From NCBI RefSeq assembly GCF_001704415.2, contig NC_030817.1:49647550-49711549 (forward strand): a stretch of DNA of 64,000 bases, read 5' to 3'. This DNA is from Capra hircus (taxonomy: Eukaryota > Chordata > Mammalia > Artiodactyla > Bovidae). Numbering within the stretch: the first letter of the stretch is position 1; every line of letters begins with the position of its first letter. Of this stretch, positions 32,463-45,290 are shown piece by piece. The notes beneath the pieces were generated by a model. It worked only from the letters and a program-made list of their open reading frames with translations. It was not told the DNA's origin and searched no databases. Both the position numbers and the translations under genes were made by a program.

Positions 32463-34084
32463 CAATAAAGGACAGAAATGGTATGAACCTAATGGAAGCA
32501 GAAGATATTAAGAAGAGGTGGCAAGATATACAGAACTACACAAAAAAGATCTTAATGACCTAGATAACCACGATGGTGTGATCACTCACCTAGAGACAGA
32601 CATCTTGGAGTGCAAAGTCAAGTGGGCCTTTGGAAGCATCACGATAAACAAAGCTAGTGGAGGTGATGGAATTCCAGTTGAGCTATTTCAAATGCTAAAA
32701 GATGATGCTGTGAAAGTGCCGCATTCAATATGCCAGCAAATTTGGAAAACACAGCAGGGGCCACAGGACTGGAAATGGTCAGTTTTCATTCCAAGCCCAA
32801 AGAAAGGCAATGCCAAAGAATGCTCAAATTACTGCACAATTGCACTCATCTCACACACTAGCAAAGTAATGCTCAAAATTCTCCAAGTCAGGTTTCAACA
32901 GTAAGTGAACTGTGAACTTCTGGATTTAGAAAAGGCAGAGGAACCAGAGATCAAATTGCCAACATCTGTTGGATCATCGAAAAAGCAAGAGAGTTCCAAA
33001 AAAACATCTTCTGCTTTATTGACTATGCCAAAGCCTTTGACCGTGTGGATCAGGACAAACTGTGGAAAATTCTTAAAGAGATGGGGCCAGACCACTTACC
33101 TGCCTCCTGAGAAATCTGTATGCAGGTCAAGAAGCAACAGTTAGAACTGGACATGGAACAATGGATTGGTTCCAAATTGGGAAAGGGGTACGCCAAGTCT
33201 GTATATTGTCACCCTGTTCATTTAACTTATATGCAGAGTGCATCATGCAAAATGCCAGGCTGGATGAAGCACAAGCTAGAGTCAGATTGCTGGGAGAAAT
33301 ATCAATAACCTCAGATACCCAGATGACACTACCCTCATGGCAGAAAGCAAAGAGGAACTAAAGAGAATCTTGATGAAAGTAAAAGAGGAGAATGAAAAAG
33401 TTGGCTTAAAACTCAACATTAAAAAATCTAAGATCATGTTATCTGGTCCCATCACTTCATGGCAAATAGATGTGGAAATAATGGAAACAGTGAGAGACTT
33501 TATTTTCTTGGGCTCCAAGATCACTCCAGATGGTGACTGCAGTCATGAAATCAAAAGATGCTTGCTCCTTGGAAGGAAAGCTATGACCAACCTAGACAGC
33601 ACATTAAAAAGCAGAGATGTTACTTTGCTGACAAAGGTCCGTCTAGTCAAAGCTATGATTTTTCCAGTAGTGTTGTATGACAGGTGGACCCCAAAGAAAG
33701 CTGAGCACCAAAGAATTGATGCTTTTGAACTGTGGTGTTGGAGAAGACTCTTGAGAGTCCCTTGGACAGCAAGGAGATCAAACCAATCAGTCATAAGGGA
33801 GATCAGTCCTGGGTGTTCACTGGAAGGACTGATGCTGAAGCTGAAACTCCAGTACTTTGGCCACCTGATTCGAAGAACTGACTCATTGGAAAAGACCCTG
33901 ATGCTGGGAAAGACTGAGGGCAGGAGGAGAAGGGGACGACAGAGGACGAGACAGTTGGATGGCATCACCGACTCAATGGACATGAGTTTGAGCAAGCTCC
34001 AGGAGGTGGAGATAGACAGGGATGCCTGGCATGCTGCAGTACATGGGGTCTCAAAGAGTTGGACTTGACTGAACAACTGAATTG
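32463..34084 (+). mobile_element. 5'-truncated BovB LINE
   Basis: ~1.6 kb from the region just upstream of RT to the tail GACTGAACAACTGAATTGAA. Frames: 32518-32904 (pre-RT, GGDGIP-type motif) and 33337-34068 (243 codons, RT thumb to C-terminus with the LWCWRRLLRVPWTARRS block). Motif A is frameshifted and the Asp pair of motif C is destroyed (reads RYPDDTT after a frame change). Ends approximate; no clear target duplication. Confidence 0.88.
33337..34068 (+). pseudogene. BovB RT C-terminal remnant
   Basis: A 243-codon frame, among the longest uninterrupted BovB coding pieces in the window. It follows motif C and covers the SWTxKKAEH-type and RRGRQRT basic segments conserved among BovB copies. 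Having neither endonuclease nor RT palm, it cannot be an active polymerase. The initiator Met is internal to the original protein. Confidence 0.8.
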
Positions 34085-34169
34085 AACCAAACAAAACATC
34101 ACATAAAAGATGCACTGGAGAAATGATGAGACACCGAGGGATTAACAGATAAAACTGTGTAACTCCACT

Positions 34170-34444
34170 GCTGCTGCTGCTAAGTTTCTTCAGTCGTGTC
34201 CGACTCTGTGCGACCCCAGAGACAGCAGCCCACCAGGCTCCCCCATACCTGGGATTCTCCAGGCAAAAACACTGGAGTGGGTTGCCGTTTCCTTCTCCAA
34301 TGCATGAAAGTGAAAAGTGAAAGTGAAGTCACTCAGTTGTGTCCGACTCCTAGCGACCCCATGGACTGCAGCCCACCAGGCTCCTCCGTCCATGGGATTT
34401 GCCAGGCAAGAGTACTGAAAGTGGGTCGCCATTGCCTTCTCCAC
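34170..34444 (-). mobile_element. Bov-A2 SINE (dimer of BovA)
   Basis: Minus strand: two BovA monomers joined by a TGCATGAAAGTGAAAAGTGA linker (plus orientation), with a CTGCTGCTGCT tail at the left. Target duplication TAACTCCACT (10 bp) at 34160-34169 and 34445-34454. Lacks a tRNA-like head. Confidence 0.95.
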
Positions 34445-36085
34445 TAACTCCACTACTTCCCTGCATAAGTTTATAATGGATCTAGGAATCATTATAACTC
34501 CATCCGTAATCCCAAAAAGACTTTTCAAGGAATTTAATAAACCTATCTAAAGTTCATATGGAAGATTAAAGAGATAAAACTAAGAAAGAAACTTTTCGAA
34601 ACAGAAAGCTAAGGCCTGGAATCTTGCCCTAGTTATATAAGGATATAACTATTTAAGCAGTGTGGTATTGGTACGAGGATATAAAAATAGGCCAAAGGAA
34701 CAAAATAAGTTGATACTGACATACACATATATGGAAACTTGGTACGGGACAAAGATAGCTGTACATGTCAGCAAGGAGCCTCAACCATTAGATAAATGGT
34801 GCTAAGACAACTGGCCATAGCCAGTATATATACGAGGGGAAAAAGCACAAATCTTCACTTCATGCCAGAACAAAAATATATTCCACATGGATTAAAAACT
34901 TATATGTATGGAGGAAATCATAAAAGTTAGAAAGCATAGTGAATATCTTCATTACATTTCTTGCGTTTCTTAAGCATAACATCAAAACACAAATGACAAC
35001 AATGAGAATTTGAATATGTTAAACTACAAAAATTCTATTAGACAAAAAAGATAACATAAACAGTTAAAATGCAAGTCACAGACTAGAAGAAGTTATTTAG
35101 AATACATATTACTGGGTATAGTAATAGTACCAGAATCTAAGCAGATCCCTATCAATCAACAAGGAAAAACATGTAATGTGGTAGAAAAACTGTCAAAGGT
35201 TATTAGAGGGAACTAAACAGCCAAAAAAAAAAACAAGAAAAAAAATACAACTGAAACTATACTGAGGTACTATTTCACATTTATCAGACTGGTATTTTAG
35301 AAGTCTGAGAAGCCCAGGTGTTGGTAAGAATGTGGAAAAAAAGGTGAGGTACTTTGGAAAGTAGTTGGCAAGCACAGACCCTAGGACCTAGCAATTCAAC
35401 TGTGGGAATATACCCTAAAATATTCACATCAATGTGCACAAGGAGGCACGAAACAAAGTGTTAACCTGTGGCATTGTTTTTAACAGTAAAAAAAACTGGG
35501 AAAACCTAAACCTTCAAAAATAGAATTACAGATAAATAAATGATACCAGAGTCACACAAATAAAATACTAAATACATATGCACTAAATTATATAAAAACC
35601 AGGCAGAAAGGATACATGCTAATTTCAGTATAGTGATTACCTTTGGACAGAGTACAACAGAACTGGGCAGTAGGGGTGTGGTGGAAGTCTATCTCTTAAG
35701 CCGAAACAAAACAAAAACCCCTAAAGCCATTATGGCAAGATGTCAACATCAGTTAAATCTGTTAAAAACAATGAGCCTGACGCATATGTGCAGTCTGATA
35801 AGAAATGATTTCCAGAGTATATTGTTGAGGAAAACAGTAAGCTGCGGAAGAATATTGAGAGTGGATTGCCATGTGTGTAAAAGCTAAAAGGGAGAATCAG
35901 CTTGTTTGTTCTTAATGTTTCTAAATGATACACATGAACTGCCAACAGTGATAGCCTATGCAGAGAGTAGACAGGAAACGAGTCAGTAGTAGGAAAGTGA
36001 CCCACTTTATATACCTTTTTCTACTATTGGGCTGCTTTTATCACTTGCATATTTTTTCTCAAAAGTAAAAAACTAAAGCAAAAAA

Positions 36086-37281
36086 AAGAGCTTTTAATTA
36101 CAATGATTCCTACCCCAATAATGCACTTGAAGTCAAAATTAGTGTTCTGAGGACTATTTTGCATAAAAATATAAGTGTATTATGTTTGCCATCTTCCCAA
36201 ATGACTGATTTTTCCGAAGAGTTCTTGATAATAAGTTCCTTATGATCAGTCACATAGAAATATACACCCTGTCTTCAGCATCTGCTTTAACTGTGCATCT
36301 ATTTATATGGGATGACAGAAACTTTCCCTAATAAATCTTACCATTTCCCCTGCTAAGGAACTGAGTGCTGACTAAATAGTTGATGACACATGGGAGTTAT
36401 TCCTACATTTTCCGCACACAGGAGACAAATCAACGCGATGCTGACTTTGCCTGCTGTAAACACCAACAGCTTAGGTACACGTCAGAAAGAGGGGAATGGG
36501 GGTGACGTGTAATGAATCCACAGTTCTAGACTTTCCAATCAGAGCCAGGCTGAGGCAATCAGAGCAAAAGCAGGATTTGGAGTTCTTAACCTCAGGCGTT
36601 CTATTTCCATGAGCTAATTTTCAATCAAGAGAGTGTAACACTGCCAGATCTAGAATTCAACTACTTCAAACACTGACCTTTCCTCTTGTGTTTTGCATTG
36701 AGTTTTAAAAGCATTGGGTTGTTTAAAAGCGAATTACCTAAGTAGTGATTTTCAAACCTTTTTGTGTAGGAAACAAGACAATCCAAAACAACTGATTCAC
36801 ACTGTCTTCGGTTGCCCCAAGCTCGACCCTTAGAGCCCTGTGCCCCAATTGATGCAGAGTTCAAGGATCTGGTTTTTACCATCTTACAGGTGTCAAGCAG
36901 GAAGGAGAGAGACTCAGGGTAATAGGGGAAAGGAGGAGAGAGGATCACAGTCAGTCATCTTTTTTTGATGTCTTTTCGTTTCACAACTTCTTCCTTCCCA
37001 TGCCTGATGGTGTGCTCCCTCGCCTTGTTTCAGAGCCAAAAGACAGGTCAACTTCACTGCTTCTTATCCAAGTTGGCAGAGGTTGTGGCAGCAGGGTGGT
37101 AACTCTGCCCGATGTTCTCAAGCTGCAGCTGGGACATGTCCAACAGCAAAGTCACTCAGTAAACAGTTCTCTATTTTCTCTTTTCCTTGAGTTGGCTAGA
37201 GTATCTCTAGGTCCTAGTATCGCCCACTCTTTAATTCAAGACAAGCCTACAGACCAGAAACTTCACAGATCACCCTGTCTT
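36086..37281. other. Unassigned, possibly unique DNA
   Basis: 1.2 kb without recognised repeats. Frames at 36661-36948 (-) and 37000-37311 (+) are open for ~100 codons, but I see no domain and no paired splice sites. Confidence 0.45.
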
Positions 37282-37289
37282 AAACAATC

Positions 37290-37940
37290 TTTTACAAATA
37301 TCATATACTAACACATATACGTGGAATCTAGAAAAATGGTAGAGATAACCTTATTTGCAAAGGAGAAATAGAGGCACAGACGTAGATAACAAATATATAG
37401 ATACCAAGGGGAAGGGGGGATGGGAGGAACTGAGAGATTAGGATTGACACATGTACACATTGACACATATTGATATTACATATAAAATAGATGATGAGAA
37501 CATACCGTATAGCACAATGAACTGTACTTAATGCACTGGGATGACCTGAATAGGAAGGAAGTCCAAAAGTGAGGGGATGTATGTATACGTATGGCCTGAT
37601 TCATTTTGCTGTACAGTAGAAACTAATGCAGCATTGTAGAGCAATTATACTCCAATAATGGCAATCCACTCCAGTACTCTTGCCTGGAAAATCCCATGGA
37701 CAGAGGAGCCTGGTAGGCTGCAGTCCATGGGGTTGTACAGAGTCAGACACGACTGAGCGACTTCACTTTTAATTTTCACTTTCATGCATTGGAGAAGGAA
37801 ATGGCAACCCACTCCAGTGTTTTTGCCTGGAGAATCCCAGGGACGGGGGAGCCTGGTAGGCTGCCGTCTTTGGGGTTGCACAGAGTCGGACACAACTGAA
37901 GCGACTTAGCAGCAAAAATTAATTTTAAAAGAAAAACAAA
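37290..37940 (+). mobile_element. Short L1 3' end with Bov-A2 in its tail
   Basis: L1 3' UTR: ACGTGGAATCTAGAAAAATGG, GCACAATGAACTGTACTTAAT, GCAATTATACTCCAATA. Target duplication AAACAATC (8 bp) at 37282-37289 and 37941-37948. The final AAAATTAATTTTAAAAG lies after a Bov-A2 at 37658-37913. Confidence 0.88.
37658..37913 (+). mobile_element. Bov-A2 SINE inserted in L1 tail
   Basis: Two BovA monomers with a CACTTTCATGCATTGGAGAAG linker, ending GCGACTTAGCAGC. L1 tail sequence lies on both sides. Confidence 0.93.
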
Positions 37941-38345
37941 AAACAATCAAAAGCACCCCTAGCTTTTTGCTAGATACAAAATCACTGATATACTGTATTA
38001 CCTCAATTTCAAGCTCTATAGATGTCTTTTTGATGTTTTTGGTTTTTCTATCTTTAGTAATATTCTTGTCCATCACTCAGTTCAATATTCAAGAACTCTG
38101 TTAAATAACTATTTTATGCTTAGCTTTGTCCTGGAGTGGAGCTGGATAGGGGAGATTAACAAATTTTAAAAGTTTACAAACTAATTGGACAGCAAAAAGT
38201 CAATATAAAACAATTAATAACTCAAGACAAAGTATCTTTAAACACCAAAAGCAAGGGGTAAATATCAGAGACGTGGAGAAGTTAGGGAAAGCTTTAAGAA
38301 AAATGTTGGACTGGAGCAGAGTTTTTAAGGAAGGGTGAAGGGTTG

Positions 38346-38576
38346 GAAGGGCTTCGTAGGTGGCGCTAGTGGTAAAGAACCCGCTGGCCAATGCAGGAGA
38401 CATAAGAGACGCACCTGGTTCGACCCCTGGGTTGAGAAGATCCCCTGGAGGAGGGCATGGTAACCCACTCCAGTATTCTTGCCTGGAGAATCTCATGGAC
38501 AGAGGCGCCTGACGGGCCCATGGGGTCTCAAATAGTCGGAGACAACTGAAATGACCTAGCATACACACACGCAGGA
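38346..38576 (+). mobile_element. Bov-tA SINE
   Basis: Head of the GGTGGCGCTAGTGGTAAAGAA subtype with the ACATAAGAGACGC insertion, BovA body and CACACACACG tail. Flanks share GGGTTGG-AAGGGCTT-GTAGGTG (38340-38362 and ~38577-38602), in part because the SINE start resembles the target. Confidence 0.9.
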
Positions 38577-38764
38577 GGGGTTGGGAAGGGCTTTGTAGGT
38601 GTGATAAGATGGTCAAAACCTCAGAGACTGGTCTCAGCAGAGCAGGTTGTGTGACTGTCAGAGACAGCCTAATGAAGCAACTCTGATACCAAGAAGACAG
38701 GTAAATAAACAAAACCAAGAGGCAGAGACTGATTAATAAATTAGCTGAGAATTACTTACCTTGC

Positions 38765-38950
38765 TACATATAGACTCCTAGAGATCAAAGGGACCTCATG
38801 AATCATGTCACCCAGCTTCTGCCTTCATTTTACAGATAAGAACACTGGGGATTAGAGCAGTAAAGCGATCTCACCATATCAGGTAACAAATTGGTGTCAG
38901 AGTGGAAATTCAACTTCTGGGCTTCTGGAACCCAACACATCACACTGCTT
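38765..38950 (+). repeat. MIR-like ancient SINE
   Basis: Includes GGGACCTCATGAATCATG, CATTTTACAGATAAGAACACTGGGG and a GGTGTCAGAGTGGAAATTCAA stretch, typical of old mammalian-wide interspersed repeats. Strongly diverged. Confidence 0.45.
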
Positions 38951-39439
38951 CAAACCATCACTCTGTTATGTACAGATGACTCAGGGCCAGTTGGGACCAG
39001 TGACATAACAACAGTAACAATATGATAAGTACCAAAACAGAGAAATACAAAAGTGATAAGCACATCTTGTACACAGATATTTAGAGTATTTCTAAATTCT
39101 TCTTTTCTTGAATTGCAGTATTTATTGCATCATGTTTCATCTCCTCTGACTGACATTCAAAGTCTTCCGTAACATGCCCTGCCTGGCCTTTCTGACCTTA
39201 TTTCCAAACCCTAGACACTCTACAGCCTCCATTCCAGCAAACATAAGATAATTCACAGGACCATCTTTCACCAGGCTCATTCTCACCTCTGACCTATTGC
39301 TCCTATCATTTCCCCCTTCTCTATGTTTTTCTTCCCTTTTCAACACTGACAGAAAACCCAGGTTTCACTGACATAAAATCCTAAGATCTTCAGCTACCTC
39401 AAGTCTTCTCTACATTCCCATTTAATTCAACGCAATCCA

Positions 39440-39580
39440 ATTCATTTCAGTACAGCTTTATGAAGAAACTGCTGACTGCCAGGCACTCTTACTGGGCACT
39501 CATGATTCCAAAATTAGTAAGGCATTGTCTGCCCTCAAGGTGCTAAGAATCTAGAAGGGGAATGCAGACATTAGAGCAAA
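39440..39580 (+). repeat. Ancient mammalian interspersed repeat (MIR/L2-like)
   Basis: CTGCCAGGCACTCTTACTGGGCACTCATGATTCC followed by CTGCCCTCAAGGTGCTAAGAATCTAG resembles the old repeat with a GTGCCAGGCACTG core. A similar stretch lies at 42385-42545. Subfamily uncertain. Confidence 0.4.
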
Positions 39581-39918
39581 CCACTACCACCTAGAATCTT
39601 AACAACAGGTTGTTGCTGTTGTTGTTGTTATTTAGTTGATAAAAAGAGAGCACAACATAGAATGGAAAAGGAAGAGATCTTATGTAGAGACTGGTATCTG
39701 AGCTAAGTTAATGGATGAGTGGGAATTTATCTGATCTAAATTGGAGGAAAGGGCTATTCTAAGCAGAGAAGATAGGATATGGGCGTCCATATTATTTGGT
39801 AACTTTCATTTTGTTTTGCTCATTAAGCCAGGTTTGGGTGTGGTACCAGGATTTGGTTTGCTTTTGAAGCTGTGTACAAATAGAAGAGAAGGAGAAGATA
39901 ATGCAACAGAAGTAGTCA

Positions 39919-39962
39919 GGGGCTCCTCACTAGGTTACAGGGGCTCCTCACTAGGTTACAGT
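39919..39962. repeat. Two-copy 21-22-bp tandem duplication
   Basis: GGGGCTCCTCACTAGGTTACA occurs twice in a row with no mismatch. A recent local duplication in otherwise unassigned DNA. Confidence 0.9.
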
Positions 39963-40204
39963 AGATCAGGAAGAGCTACTGAAGAAGTTTTTAGTGGATG
40001 TTTCAATGGAATGTGGGTCCCATCTTACATTGAAGCAATCAGGTAAAGCTAAATGAAGAACAGTTCCAGAGGCAGACTTTGAGGATTGCGTAAAATTTCA
40101 GCAGGCTGAAATGGAAGTCATTACATCATTACTAGAAATAGCAAAGTGGCTATTTAAGTGTTACCTGGTTGCTCCAGGTATGTTAATTTTTTCTCCTGAG
40201 ATGT

Positions 40205-40315
40205 GTTACCTAAATTCTTCAAGGACAGGGATTATTTTTCAAATGTCCTTTTAACAGCTTCAAGTAGCTAACACAGCTCTAGATACACAGTGGGCATATG
40301 GTCAACTATCAGTGA
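40205..40315 (+). repeat. L2-like 3' tail
   Basis: TTCTTCAAGGACAGGGATTAT and AGCTCTAGATACACAGTGGGCA resemble the L2 3' end. Short and diverged. Confidence 0.45.
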
Positions 40316-40331
40316 CTTTTTGGGATATGGC

Positions 40332-40350
40332 AAAAAAAAAAAAAAAAAAA
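40332..40350 (+). repeat. A19 homopolymer
   Basis: Nineteen adenines, followed by an A/G-rich stretch. I cannot attach it to a retrotransposed body upstream. Confidence 0.9.
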
Positions 40351-42030
40351 GGAAGAAAGAGAAAAGAAAACTTCTCATATTTGTTCATGGCAGGAGCTTG
40401 TTTTTATTCCTAAATCTGTTGCTAAGGATGAAAATGCATAAGGTTTTATAAATCCACATTTGAATGAAGATGGTGTGCATAATCAGAAGCTTATGGTTGT
40501 CTAATAAAGGACAGAAGATTCCAATTAAAGCCAAAATTCCATCTCTAAGCATCTTTTCTCACTGTGTGGGCATCCCAACTGCTAAGTTTGTTTAATAGAT
40601 CAAATTAAATGGATGACTGCTTTTGAAGGGCATGTTGGGGACTTGGGACGTAGCTTTGCTTTGGTGCATGTTTCCCTAAGCTCCCTACTGACAGGAGTAT
40701 TCAATCTTATTATCAGAAAGTCAAATCTTTTTCAGATACTGGGGAGAGTGATAATATGATATAAATGCTTCATGAAAGACTATATATACAGGTTATTAAT
40801 TTTTTTCTTAAGAAGAAACAAAGGGTATTCACTTGGTTTCGCCAATTCACTTTCCCTGCTCCAAAGCTGATCAAACTCTGAAAAATTCCCTGCCAAAAAA
40901 TTTTTAAGTGCAAAGTAATTTTTGTTCCATAAAGATAAATGACTTTTTATGTGTTCAACAGTGCTCATATTGCATTACATATGTTATTTTTAACTCGTAA
41001 GTGGTGAAATGCTGTCATGCCAAGATGATATTCAATATAGTTAACAATGGTACAGCATGTACACCAGCCATTTAGAATGGACCCCTGAGCTGTCTGGATG
41101 GATGCCAGCTGGTTCATCCAACCTGCACATACAGGCTACATCTCAGCTCTGCTGTAGTGGACTATTAAGCTGCTTTTGTCCATACATTTTCTATCTGGTA
41201 ATAGCCACATGCTTTCCTTTGGAGAAGTGCCCTACCCCATTCCAAGTAGCTCTTGAAGGAAACGACCATCATGTGACACCATCTTCCCATGGCTACAAGG
41301 CTGGAACATATTATCCATATTTAGCCAGTCAAAGTAGTCCATTCTTTCACCACAATAACTGATTGAGAAATGAGTGCATGACTCCAAGCATAGTCCTCCT
41401 CATAACTTTTCCTCTAGAGTTGATTGAGAAGATTTCTCTTACTTCTAAGCTTGCTAAACTTGAAGAATGAGAATCCAAGGCAGCCAGAGGCCATGTTGTT
41501 TTCATAGAGAAGTCCTACTGAAAATGAAGCCAAAAAGAAATTATTTTTGAAAGATAAACTTGAAAGATAAAGAGACAGAGTTCTGACAACATTGTTTGAA
41601 CCTCTGGAAACAGCCATGCCTTATAGCTAGATACAATCTGCTGGACTTCCCATTTACTCAAAGAAATATCTTCTTTCTTCCTTCCTCTCCTCTTTTTTTC
41701 TTAAACTAATTTGAGTTGAATATCTGACCCTTATATTCAAATAGAACTGATTAATAATTATGCCCACATAACATTATTCTATATTGTTTCCATTACACAA
41801 TGCTGATGAAATCTTGGACTTAATTGAAAACTCTGCTTTTCATTAGATTGTTCTAAGGCTCCAAACCAATACATTACGCAACTAGAAGCCATCATGAGTC
41901 CTTAATAAAGGGAATAACAAAGTAAAGATGGTCTTCTAGAAAACTTTGCCTGACAAGAGATGTGTGGAAATAATCAAAACAACATATGTTCATACATGTA
42001 TTCAGGAATATATATATCCATATATATATT
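40351..42030. other. Unassigned DNA with an old-repeat-like core
   Basis: 41040-41640 has the look of a mammal-wide old repeat (GTCAAAGTAGTCCATTCTTTC; GACAACATTGTTTGAACCTCTGG), but I cannot name the family. No gene seen. Frames such as 41057-41362 (+) carry no domain. Confidence 0.4.
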
Positions 42031-42032
42031 AT

Positions 42033-42241
42033 GTTCTTAGTCACACAGTTGTGTCCAACTCTTTGCAAGCCCATGGACTACAGCCCACCAGGCTCCTCTG
42101 TCCATGGGATTTTTCAGGCAAGAATATTGGAATGGGTTGCCATTTTCTCCTTCAAGGGATCTTCCTGAACCAGGGATTGAACCCTCATCTCTTGCATCTC
42201 CTACATTGCAGGCAGTGTACACTGAGCCATCAGGGAAGCCC
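42033..42241 (-). mobile_element. Bov-tA SINE
   Basis: Minus strand, tail at ~42033 (TTAGTCACACAGTTGTGTCC on plus), head ending GAGCCATCAGGGAAGCCC at 42241. Complete, moderately diverged. Confidence 0.92.
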
Positions 42242-42560
42242 ATAAATGTTTATATAGTCTCCTTAACTTTCAAAGGTGCCAGATACCACTTCTTTTGGTG
42301 TTAAAACAATTGAAAAGAATTACTATTGCCTATACCTTAAGAATGTTTGAAAATTATTGTATATACTCTGCCTTTAACTATTTAGATTTACATCATCCAT
42401 TTATCTGATAAGCATACAGTAGAAAATTGTATGTGTAAGTAACTGTTATAGGCTCTATGGATAAAAAGATGAATTAGACAATTTCTCTGCCCATCAGGAA
42501 TTCACATTCTGGTGAGAGAAGCAGAAGTATAAACAGATAAACAGTGTTAAAAGTTGGCAG

Positions 42561-43469
42561 GACTGGAAATCTTCCTTTAGCAGGAGGTCTCTTCCTCAGA
42601 GGCACTTTTAGCCTAGCTGGACGCAATGAACAGGGTAGGTGCACACATCTCCATAAAAGCACCTCCTAAGTATTCCAGGCGAAGGTGCTCAGGGAATCAA
42701 ATAGTCCTGGATTTTCTGGCATTTCAGGCACAACTTACAACTGCTTTGGTCTTTTTTATGTAAAGAACTTTCTCAAGGGAAAAATAAAGAATTAAGTATC
42801 CCATGGTTGATGAATGTAGTCTTAACTCCTTTTACTAGGCCAGATATAGTCTTCAGGAAGCTACTTTTTTTTGGTTCATATTCCAAATTGTAAATTAAAT
42901 TTAAGTTTTTAAGTGTAATTATGAACAAAATTCTCGAGAGCACAGAGGGGACGCTCTAAATTTACATTTTCAGTCACTGTGAAGTCCCTGTTTCTTTGGA
43001 GCCACTCCTTCCTTAAATAAGTACAGCAGCTAGGTCTTCAGAGTGGATTTTGTTACAAGAAATTCCTGCAGGCTGTCTCATTTTCTTGTTCTTCACTGGA
43101 ATTTCACAATAACTTAACCCATAGCTGGAATTCACTTACAAATTCTTAAGAGCTAGAGGCTAAGATGATACAGACAACAATTTCATTCACCTTATTTTCT
43201 TATCTTAGTTCCTGCATCTTTCTGTGAGTGTTGTTTGGCTTCAGTGGATTACTGGTGTGTTTGAAAAAGAGAAAAAAATACGCCCTTTCATTCCTTTTCC
43301 CTTCCTATTCTAACTGGCTTTTTAATTAAATGTAGTCTAAAACAGTCTTTTTTTTTCCTCCCAAGGTAACTCGTAAAGAGGGGAAAATAAAATATTTTTG
43401 TGTCAGATTATTTATTATAAGGGATTTAGCGCTCAACTTCTAAATTAAATCATCTGGGAACCAGAAAAC
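42561..43469. other. Unassigned DNA
   Basis: 0.9 kb with no recognised gene or repeat. Confidence 0.4.
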
Positions 43470-43479
43470 TCTTTAAAAT

Positions 43480-43610
43480 TTATCTAGTCCAATTACTCAT
43501 TCTACAGATATTCAGATAGGGTAAATTACTTGCCCAATTGACAGAGTTAGTAGAGGACAAAGCCAAAACTGCAGGCCAGGTCTCAGCAAAGTTTTCAGTA
43601 CTACTAATAA
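43480..43610 (+). repeat. MIR-like ancient SINE
   Basis: TTTATCTAGTCCAATTACTCATTCTACAGATA and ACTTGCCCAATTGACAGAGTTAG match the central part of the same kind of old repeat as 38765-38950. Confidence 0.45.
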
Positions 43611-43799
43611 AAGGGACCTACTCATTTCTCATAATAGTTATCACAAATCTTCATTAGTGTTTTCATAAACCTTAAACTACTACTCTCATCCCATCAGTCT
43701 AGCTCTTACTTCATAGAAAATTAAAAGCCAACAGCATGACTCCAGTTCTACTTTTAACTTCTTCACATCTCATCTCAAAGTAACATCATCTTTACTGTT

Positions 43800-45290
43800 T
43801 CAAGGGTAATTCTGCAATTTGTTATCTGTATCATATTGAATCTCACCTCCTTTGAGATTTTTCTGTTAATTATTTTTTCTCCTGTGTATGACAACCGTAT
43901 CTTCATTATCCCCTACTTTTTAGTACAAAAATATGCTCAGGGACTTGCATTTACAGTGACTTTATTCCAGAAACATTTTTTTTCTTTTCATCATAACCAA
44001 GCTTATTTTAAGAAAGGTCTCCTCTCACTGTTCCTACAATCCTGCCTCCTATTCACTCCTTTACTCTCAAAATTATAACTGCTCATACTATCATTCAACT
44101 GAAAATATTTGGGCAAAGACCATCAGGGCCTTTTAAGGACATTTCAATTTCCTCTTTTTAAGAACTCTCTTCTCTTGGGCTTCCTTATTCTACTCTTAAC
44201 TTTGGGTTTCCAAGTCTTTTCTCTTTCCCTTCATTCATTCCCTAATTACTCTTGCATCTCAGGGTTCTGTTCTCAGCACCCTTCCTTTCTCATTCTGTAC
44301 TCTCTCTCTGGAGAAGTCTCACTTAAATACATGGCTCAGTTCTCATGTACAAATTTGTATAATGTACAGAACATTTTTAAAGGAAAAAAATTCTCTTAAG
44401 ATTTCATTGTTGACTGAAATTATTTTTTTTATTATATTCACTCACTAAAATACAAACTAAATATAAACCCCTTATGTTTATAGTTCTGTCCAAGTACTTT
44501 ATCAAATGAATTCAAATTAAACTAAAACATAAAAAAATTCATAAAATAAACATTACTATGTGGATGGTTGTATTTTCTTGAAACCTACTACCAACTCAAA
44601 ATGTGAAAATGGGGCTGGCTCCTAAAGCACAGGGTTCTTTTTAATTTAAACAAAACTGTTTATCATATGATGATTCAGATCTCCCACCACTTTTCCCTGT
44701 TTAAACTGCTATGAAACCTTCATTCATGCGGACAAGCACATGATGACACCAATTCATCTTCACCTGTCCTGTTGCATCACTTACACAGTAAGCCTAGTTC
44801 TGCGATACTTGGCATCAGCAAGATTATAAACATAAATACAAATGCAGACACTGAAGTTAAGCTGGTAACACTACTTACAAGACGGTCATCCAGGTGATCC
44901 AGATTTGTTGAAATGAAAACATGAATATAAAAAGTGATTTAGTGAACAAACAGACCCCCGAGACTATATTTGATGGATTTCAGGAATCCAGCAACTCTAA
45001 TTTTGTGAATCTCAGTTTTGTATCTATAGCCCCAAACCCTGTCCTGGGCCTTTGCCCTGCATTTCCAACTGCCTAATAAAAATTTCTCTACCTACATGCA
45101 TTGTTATCACTCCCCACGCACACACCCACCTTAACCTGTATTCCCAATCTTAGTTACTGACATCATCATCTACCCAGTTGTGCAAGCCAAAAATGTAAGT
45201 CTCATACTAGATTCCTTCCTCTGCTTCCCCTCCTACATGCAAGACTTATTGATTCTACTTCTTAAACTTCTTTCAAATCTATGGTCATTT
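43800..45290 (+). mobile_element. L2 LINE remnants (two segments)
   Basis: 43800-44340 and 44990-45290 follow the L2 coding region in order (GGGTTCTGTTCTCAGCACCC; CATTTCCAACTGCCTAAT; ACTAGATTCCTTCCTCTGC). The ~650 bp between is unassigned. It may be one decayed L2 with an unrecognised insertion. No intact frame. Confidence 0.55.

Larger units (their letters stand above)
32165..36085 (+). mobile_element. Old L1 (ORF2 end to 3' UTR), split by BovB and Bov-A2
   Basis: 32165-32462 has the ORF2 stretch CAGTCCTAGCCAATGCAAC. 34085-34159 and 34455-35500 continue to the ORF2 end (AGCAGTGTGGTATTGGTAC, CCTAGCAATTCAACTGTGGG). 35500-36085 is an old 3' UTR. Frames are destroyed. Interrupted by BovB (32463-34084) and Bov-A2 (34170-34444). 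Confidence 0.72.

Noticed and set aside
37000..37311. 103-codon frame as a coding exon
   Set aside because: No domain, no splice-site pair and atypical composition. Retained only as unassigned sequence.
43800..44400. Hydrophobic frames (44109-44399) as membrane protein genes
   Set aside because: Hydrophobicity comes from T- and C-rich L2-derived DNA. There is no consistent coding signal.
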